Shown piece by piece: positions 22,894-25,878 of a DNA stretch of 25,878 nt (its first letter is position 1; every line of letters begins with the position of its first letter). The position numbers were made by a program, and so were the translations under genes. The DNA is from CAYZHV01 sp964478055 (lineage in GTDB: Bacteria; Spirochaetota; Spirochaetia; DSM-27196; Alkalispirochaetaceae). A model generated the notes under the pieces. That model was given only the letters and a program-made list of their open reading frames with translations. It searched no databases and was not told the DNA's origin. The stretch is taken from positions 1 to 25,878 of the forward strand of contig CAYZHV010000024.1 of assembly GCA_964478055.1 (NCBI GenBank). Reading direction: 5' to 3'.

Positions 22894-24513
22894 ATGGCGA
22901 AAATCCCCGATTCAATAGGCAAGTATAAGGTCATCGATCAGCTCGCTCAGGGCGGCATGGGCGCGGTCTACTCCGCCACGCACCCAACTCTTGATCGCAC
23001 GGTAATCATCAAGAAGCTCACCCTTCGGGGCAACCCGAATATCCGGGAGCGGTTTCGGCGCGAGGCGCAGATCATGATGGATCTGCGCAATGACGCCATC
23101 GTGGATGTGTACGACCACTTCCGCGAGGGTTCGTCCTACTACATCGTTCTCGAGTACGTGGACGGGGCCTCCCTGGAGGGGCTGATCGAGCGGGAGCGGT
23201 ACCTGCCGGAGCGCATCGCCCTGACGATTCTGCGGGAGGCGTGTCGGGCACTCGCCTACGCCCATGAACACAATGTGGTGCACCGGGACATAAAACCGGC
23301 GAACATACTCATCTCCAAGCGAGGAGAGGTCAAACTCGTCGATTTTGGGATCGCCACGATTCACGGTGATGAGCCCTCGGACCTCACCCAGGAAGGGACA
23401 ACCCTCGGGACTCCGAGCTATATGGCCCCGGAGCAGTTCCAGAGCAGCCGGAGCGTGGACTTTCGGGCGGACATTTACTCTCTCGGTGTCGTCCTGTACG
23501 AGATGGTCACGGGAAAGAGGCCTTACCCGGGCTCCCTATCTCCGGAGGTTGTGGCGCGGATTCAGCGCGGCAAATACGAGAATCCCCGGAGGGTGAATCC
23601 CCGGGTGAGCCGCTACGTCGCCCGCCTCGTTAGAAAGCTCATGCATCCGAGACCGAAGCGGCGAAACCACAGTCTCGACCGGCTCGTGGCGCGACTGGAC
23701 AAGAGGCTCGGTATTCGCGGCAGGACCGGAGCCGCGGCGATCCTGCGGCCCTACATAAACGGCGAGGCGCCTGCTGTTACCGGTGGGAGCCACCGGAAGC
23801 GACGCATGGCCGCCGCAGCTGCCCTGGCTCTCATTCTCATCGGGCTCGGCGGGTTTGCATATTTGCGGGGGTATCATCTCGAGCTCCTTCAGCCCGGGGT
23901 GTACGGCGCCGTGGAGGTCACCGTACGTGTGGATAAGGGTAGAAAGGAGCCCCGGGAGCTCTATCTATCCGGGACTCTGTATCGGCCCGAAGGTGAATCC
24001 TACCTACCCGTGGAAGGGGGAGAGCTATCCTTTCGCTCTTTGCCGGAGACAGATTCGCAAGGATCGGTGGCGACCTTTCGATCCTCTCGGCGGCAGCTTC
24101 CCGCCGGGGAGTACCGTCTCGAGCTGGAAGCGGAGAACAAAGTACTCTTTAAGGAGTTCACGGTTGTTTCTTTCTCCGATCGCTCTCGGTCGCCGGTAGT
24201 GGTGCCGGGGCGCCCGGAGAACGCCACGCAGCTCCTCGCTGAGTTCGAAGAGAGCCGCCCGCTACCTCTCGAGCTCTCCTTTGTCGCTCGGGACGCCGTG
24301 ACCAACGAACGAGTCCGGGACGCCACACTCCTGGTCAACGTTGGAGGGCGCTGGAGGAGGTGGACTCCCTTTCTGGGAAGGATGATGCAGAGCGGGGAGG
24401 AGTACAGTTTTCGCCTAACTCATCCGGACTATGAGCAAGAGGAGCTCTCGTTGCAGGTTGCCCCAGATCAGACCTCACTCCATCTCGAAGTCACCCTGGA
24501 TCCAGAGGAGTAG
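22894..24513 (+). CDS. Transmembrane Ser/Thr protein kinase (Hanks type)
   Basis: 539 aa. The kinase domain spans about 10-270: Gly loop AQGGMGAVY (18-26), Lys40/41, Glu57, catalytic HRDIKPAN (130-137), DFG (150-152) and the activation-loop end GTPSYMAPE (172-180). All catalytic residues are intact. A basic stretch (residues about 215-305) precedes one membrane helix (about 305-325). The remaining about 210 residues are outside the cytoplasm and contain two beta-rich modules (about 335-435 and 450-539). PASTA repeats are not seen, so the sensor part is of another type. It probably phosphorylates proteins recognised by the FHA protein next door. It is 8 nt after the phosphatase gene and 2 nt before the FHA gene. 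Confidence 0.9.
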   Translation: MAKIPDSIGKYKVIDQLAQGGMGAVYSATHPTLDRTVIIKKLTLRGNPNIRERFRREAQIMMDLRNDAIVDVYDHFREGSSYYIVLEYVDGASLEGLIERERYLPERIALTILREACRALAYAHEHNVVHRDIKPANILISKRGEVKLVDFGIATIHGDEPSDLTQEGTTLGTPSYMAPEQFQSSRSVDFRADIYSLGVVLYEMVTGKRPYPGSLSPEVVARIQRGKYENPRRVNPRVSRYVARLVRKLMHPRPKRRNHSLDRLVARLDKRLGIRGRTGAAAILRPYINGEAPAVTGGSHRKRRMAAAAALALILIGLGGFAYLRGYHLELLQPGVYGAVEVTVRVDKGRKEPRELYLSGTLYRPEGESYLPVEGGELSFRSLPETDSQGSVATFRSSRRQLPAGEYRLELEAENKVLFKEFTVVSFSDRSRSPVVVPGRPENATQLLAEFEESRPLPLELSFVARDAVTNERVRDATLLVNVGGRWRRWTPFLGRMMQSGEEYSFRLTHPDYEQEELSLQVAPDQTSLHLEVTLDPEE

Positions 24514-24515
24514 CT

Positions 24516-25412
24516 ATGTCCAGTACCATTCGTAGGTTGATTTACATTCTTATGGGGATGTTCGCCGGTCTTGCGGCGTGGCCCGCCATGGAGTTGATGA
24601 TACAGCTCCAGGGAGCGTTTCCGAGCTATCTCCTCTTCAGTGTCGCCTCCGGGGCACTCTTCGGGTTGCTCTTTGGCGCCTTTTTCGGTGGGGTGGACGG
24701 GATGATCGCCGCCAACCGACGACGGCTCCTCCTCGGCGTCGGCTTGGGCGCGCTCATCGGTGGTGTCGGCGGCGGCCTCGGATTCGTCCTGGGGCAGGGA
24801 GTGCTCTTCTTTCTCGGAGAGAGCTTCTTTCGGAGCGGAACGGACTTTGCCTATTTTGGACGGCCCCTTGCGCGGGCTCTCGGCTGGGCAGTTCTCGGCG
24901 GCTTCGTGGGCCTCGGCGAAGGTGTGCGAGCCCGGTCGGGCCTCAAGGCGGGCATGGGTATTACCGGCGGTATCGTCGGAGGACTTCTCGGCGGTGCGGC
25001 GCTGGAGTACGCGGGGTTCCTTCTTCCTGACTACCTCAGCCGACCGGTGGGCCTAATACTTCTGGGGCTGCTGATCGCCCTCTTCTACGTTCTCGTAGAA
25101 GGGGCCCTCGCCTACGGTCGACTGCGACTGCTAAACGGTCTCTACAAGGGCAAGGAGTTCATCCTCAATGAGCGCCGCATCAAGATCGGCTCTGCTGCGG
25201 GCTCCGACATCTATCTGCCAGATTACAACCGGGTCGGCAGCTCCCACGCGACTATTCGAGAAGAGAAGGGCGAGCTCATTCTGATTCCCGGGGATGGAGA
25301 AAAGCTGAAGATCAACGATGTTGAAGTGCCCTCGGAAGGATCGAAACCGTTGAAGTTCGAGGATGTAGTCCAGGTGGGCTCGGCGAAGCTGCTCTTCCAG
25401 CCGCTCAGATAG
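24516..25412 (+). CDS. Multi-pass membrane protein with C-terminal FHA domain
   Basis: 298 aa. Residues 1-200 hold about six hydrophobic Gly-rich membrane segments (GALFGLLFGAFFGG, GVGLGALIGGVGGGLGFVLG, ITGGIVGGLLGGAAL, GLILLGLLIALFYVLVEGALA). A cytoplasmic FHA domain follows (about 207-298) with the phosphothreonine-binding pattern: Gly and Ser in IKIGSAAGSDI, then SSHATI, and IND near the end. FHA domains bind phosphothreonine, so this is the probable reader or substrate of the kinase encoded just upstream. The membrane part is not a family I can name. The gene is tightly packed between the kinase and VWA genes. Confidence 0.83.
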   Translation: MSSTIRRLIYILMGMFAGLAAWPAMELMIQLQGAFPSYLLFSVASGALFGLLFGAFFGGVDGMIAANRRRLLLGVGLGALIGGVGGGLGFVLGQGVLFFLGESFFRSGTDFAYFGRPLARALGWAVLGGFVGLGEGVRARSGLKAGMGITGGIVGGLLGGAALEYAGFLLPDYLSRPVGLILLGLLIALFYVLVEGALAYGRLRLLNGLYKGKEFILNERRIKIGSAAGSDIYLPDYNRVGSSHATIREEKGELILIPGDGEKLKINDVEVPSEGSKPLKFEDVVQVGSAKLLFQPLR

Positions 25413-25423
25413 GGGAATATGGT

Positions 25424-25878
25424 ATGAATACGCGAAACAAAGAACGCCCGGCGACGACACCCCGAAGGGTATTGCCGTGGCTGCTTCTGATGCTCCTGTT
25501 TTTTTTTCAGGGACAGAGCGCCTGGAGCCAGTCGGTCCGCCTCGCGCAGATAGACGCCTCCCGGCTCTTGACGAGGCAGGCCGTGGACCTCTATGTCGCG
25601 GTCACTGATGAGGAGGGCAACTCTATCGAGGGGCTCACGTCCGAGGAGTTCGAGATCCTCGAATCCACGGACGGGGAGGAGTTCACCCCCGCGCCTATTA
25701 CCGATTTTAGCGCCAACCCTCATGCGACGGGAGGCGTTACCTTCTTGCTGCTCGTCGATAACTCCGGCAGCATGTATGACACCATCGAGGGAGAGCCCAC
25801 CGACGACCCGTCGGAGCAGCGCATTACCGCGGCCCGAGGGGCGATCCGGGAGTTTCTGGACTCCATCGACAATCCCCT
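25424..25878 (+). CDS. Secreted VWA-domain protein (3' end outside window)
   Basis: 151 codons are visible from ATG 25424, with AGGGG 8 nt upstream. A basic start and hydrophobic core (about 20-42, LPWLLLMLLFFFQGQSAWSQS) form a signal peptide or anchor. Next is a short beta-rich lead (VDLYVAVTDEEGNSIEGLTSEEFEILE), and then the start of a von Willebrand A domain with the MIDAS metal site DNSGS in FLLLVDNSGSM. VWA domains mediate metal-dependent protein binding. It is the fifth gene of the signalling operon and probably a periplasmic or surface partner of the kinase sensor domain. The rest lies beyond the window. Confidence 0.82.
   Translation, partial: MNTRNKERPATTPRRVLPWLLLMLLFFFQGQSAWSQSVRLAQIDASRLLTRQAVDLYVAVTDEEGNSIEGLTSEEFEILESTDGEEFTPAPITDFSANPHATGGVTFLLLVDNSGSMYDTIEGEPTDDPSEQRITAARGAIREFLDSIDNP

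Noticed and set aside
1..25878. CRISPR arrays, insertion sequences, tRNA or rRNA genes, prophage genes.
   Set aside because: No spaced direct-repeat array, transposase, terminal inverted repeats flanking genes, cloverleaf or rRNA-like stretch was recognised on either strand.

Overview
The window is a gene-dense, GC-rich chromosomal segment from a diderm (Gram-negative type) bacterium, most likely a free-living spirochaete of the Spirochaeta/Alkalispirochaeta kind. This is inferred from style, not from a marker gene. Secreted proteins are cleaved before a Gly-Gly-x-x-Glu-Gly stretch (the TPR protein and PstS), which is common in spirochaete exported proteins, and outer-membrane, TonB and lipoprotein machinery is present. 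There are no rRNA or tRNA genes, CRISPR arrays, insertion sequences or phage genes. Genes are tightly packed and no stretch over about 125 bp lacks a gene.

Left part (1-5936), mixed housekeeping and signalling. A minus-strand pair encodes a DnaJ-like co-chaperone and a PAS/HisKA_2 sensor kinase cut by the window edge. Divergent from it is a PrsW-type membrane protease with a helical C-terminal extension. It converges on a macro-domain ADP-ribose hydrolase, with a shared hairpin holding both stop codons. Then come a histidine phosphatase and an overlapping geranylgeranyl-reductase-type flavoprotein.

Central part (6075-20318), one co-oriented block of about 14 kb that looks like an envelope-spanning phosphate uptake system. 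In order: an Asp-rich predicted beta-helix lipoprotein; a strong hairpin; a complete TonB2-type energising module (DUF3450 coiled-coil protein, TtpC-like large ExbB-family protein, ExbB, ExbD, TonB, TPR protein); a large TonB-dependent receptor; and a PstS-PstC-PstA-PstB phosphate ABC transporter. PstA is about twice normal size and carries two PstS-like lobes between its first membrane helix and its permease domain. The layout suggests that phosphate, or a phosphate-bearing compound, is pulled across the outer membrane by TonB and passed to PstS. No PhoU, PhoR or PhoB is seen.

Right part (20359-25878), a Ser/Thr phospho-signalling locus. Two divergent paralogues of a family I do not recognise flank a 77-bp gap. 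The minus-strand copy has an added C-terminal HU/IHF-type DNA-binding domain. The plus-strand copy lacks it and leads a tight operon with a PP1/PP2A-like metallophosphoesterase, a membrane Ser/Thr kinase, a membrane FHA protein and a VWA protein cut by the window end.
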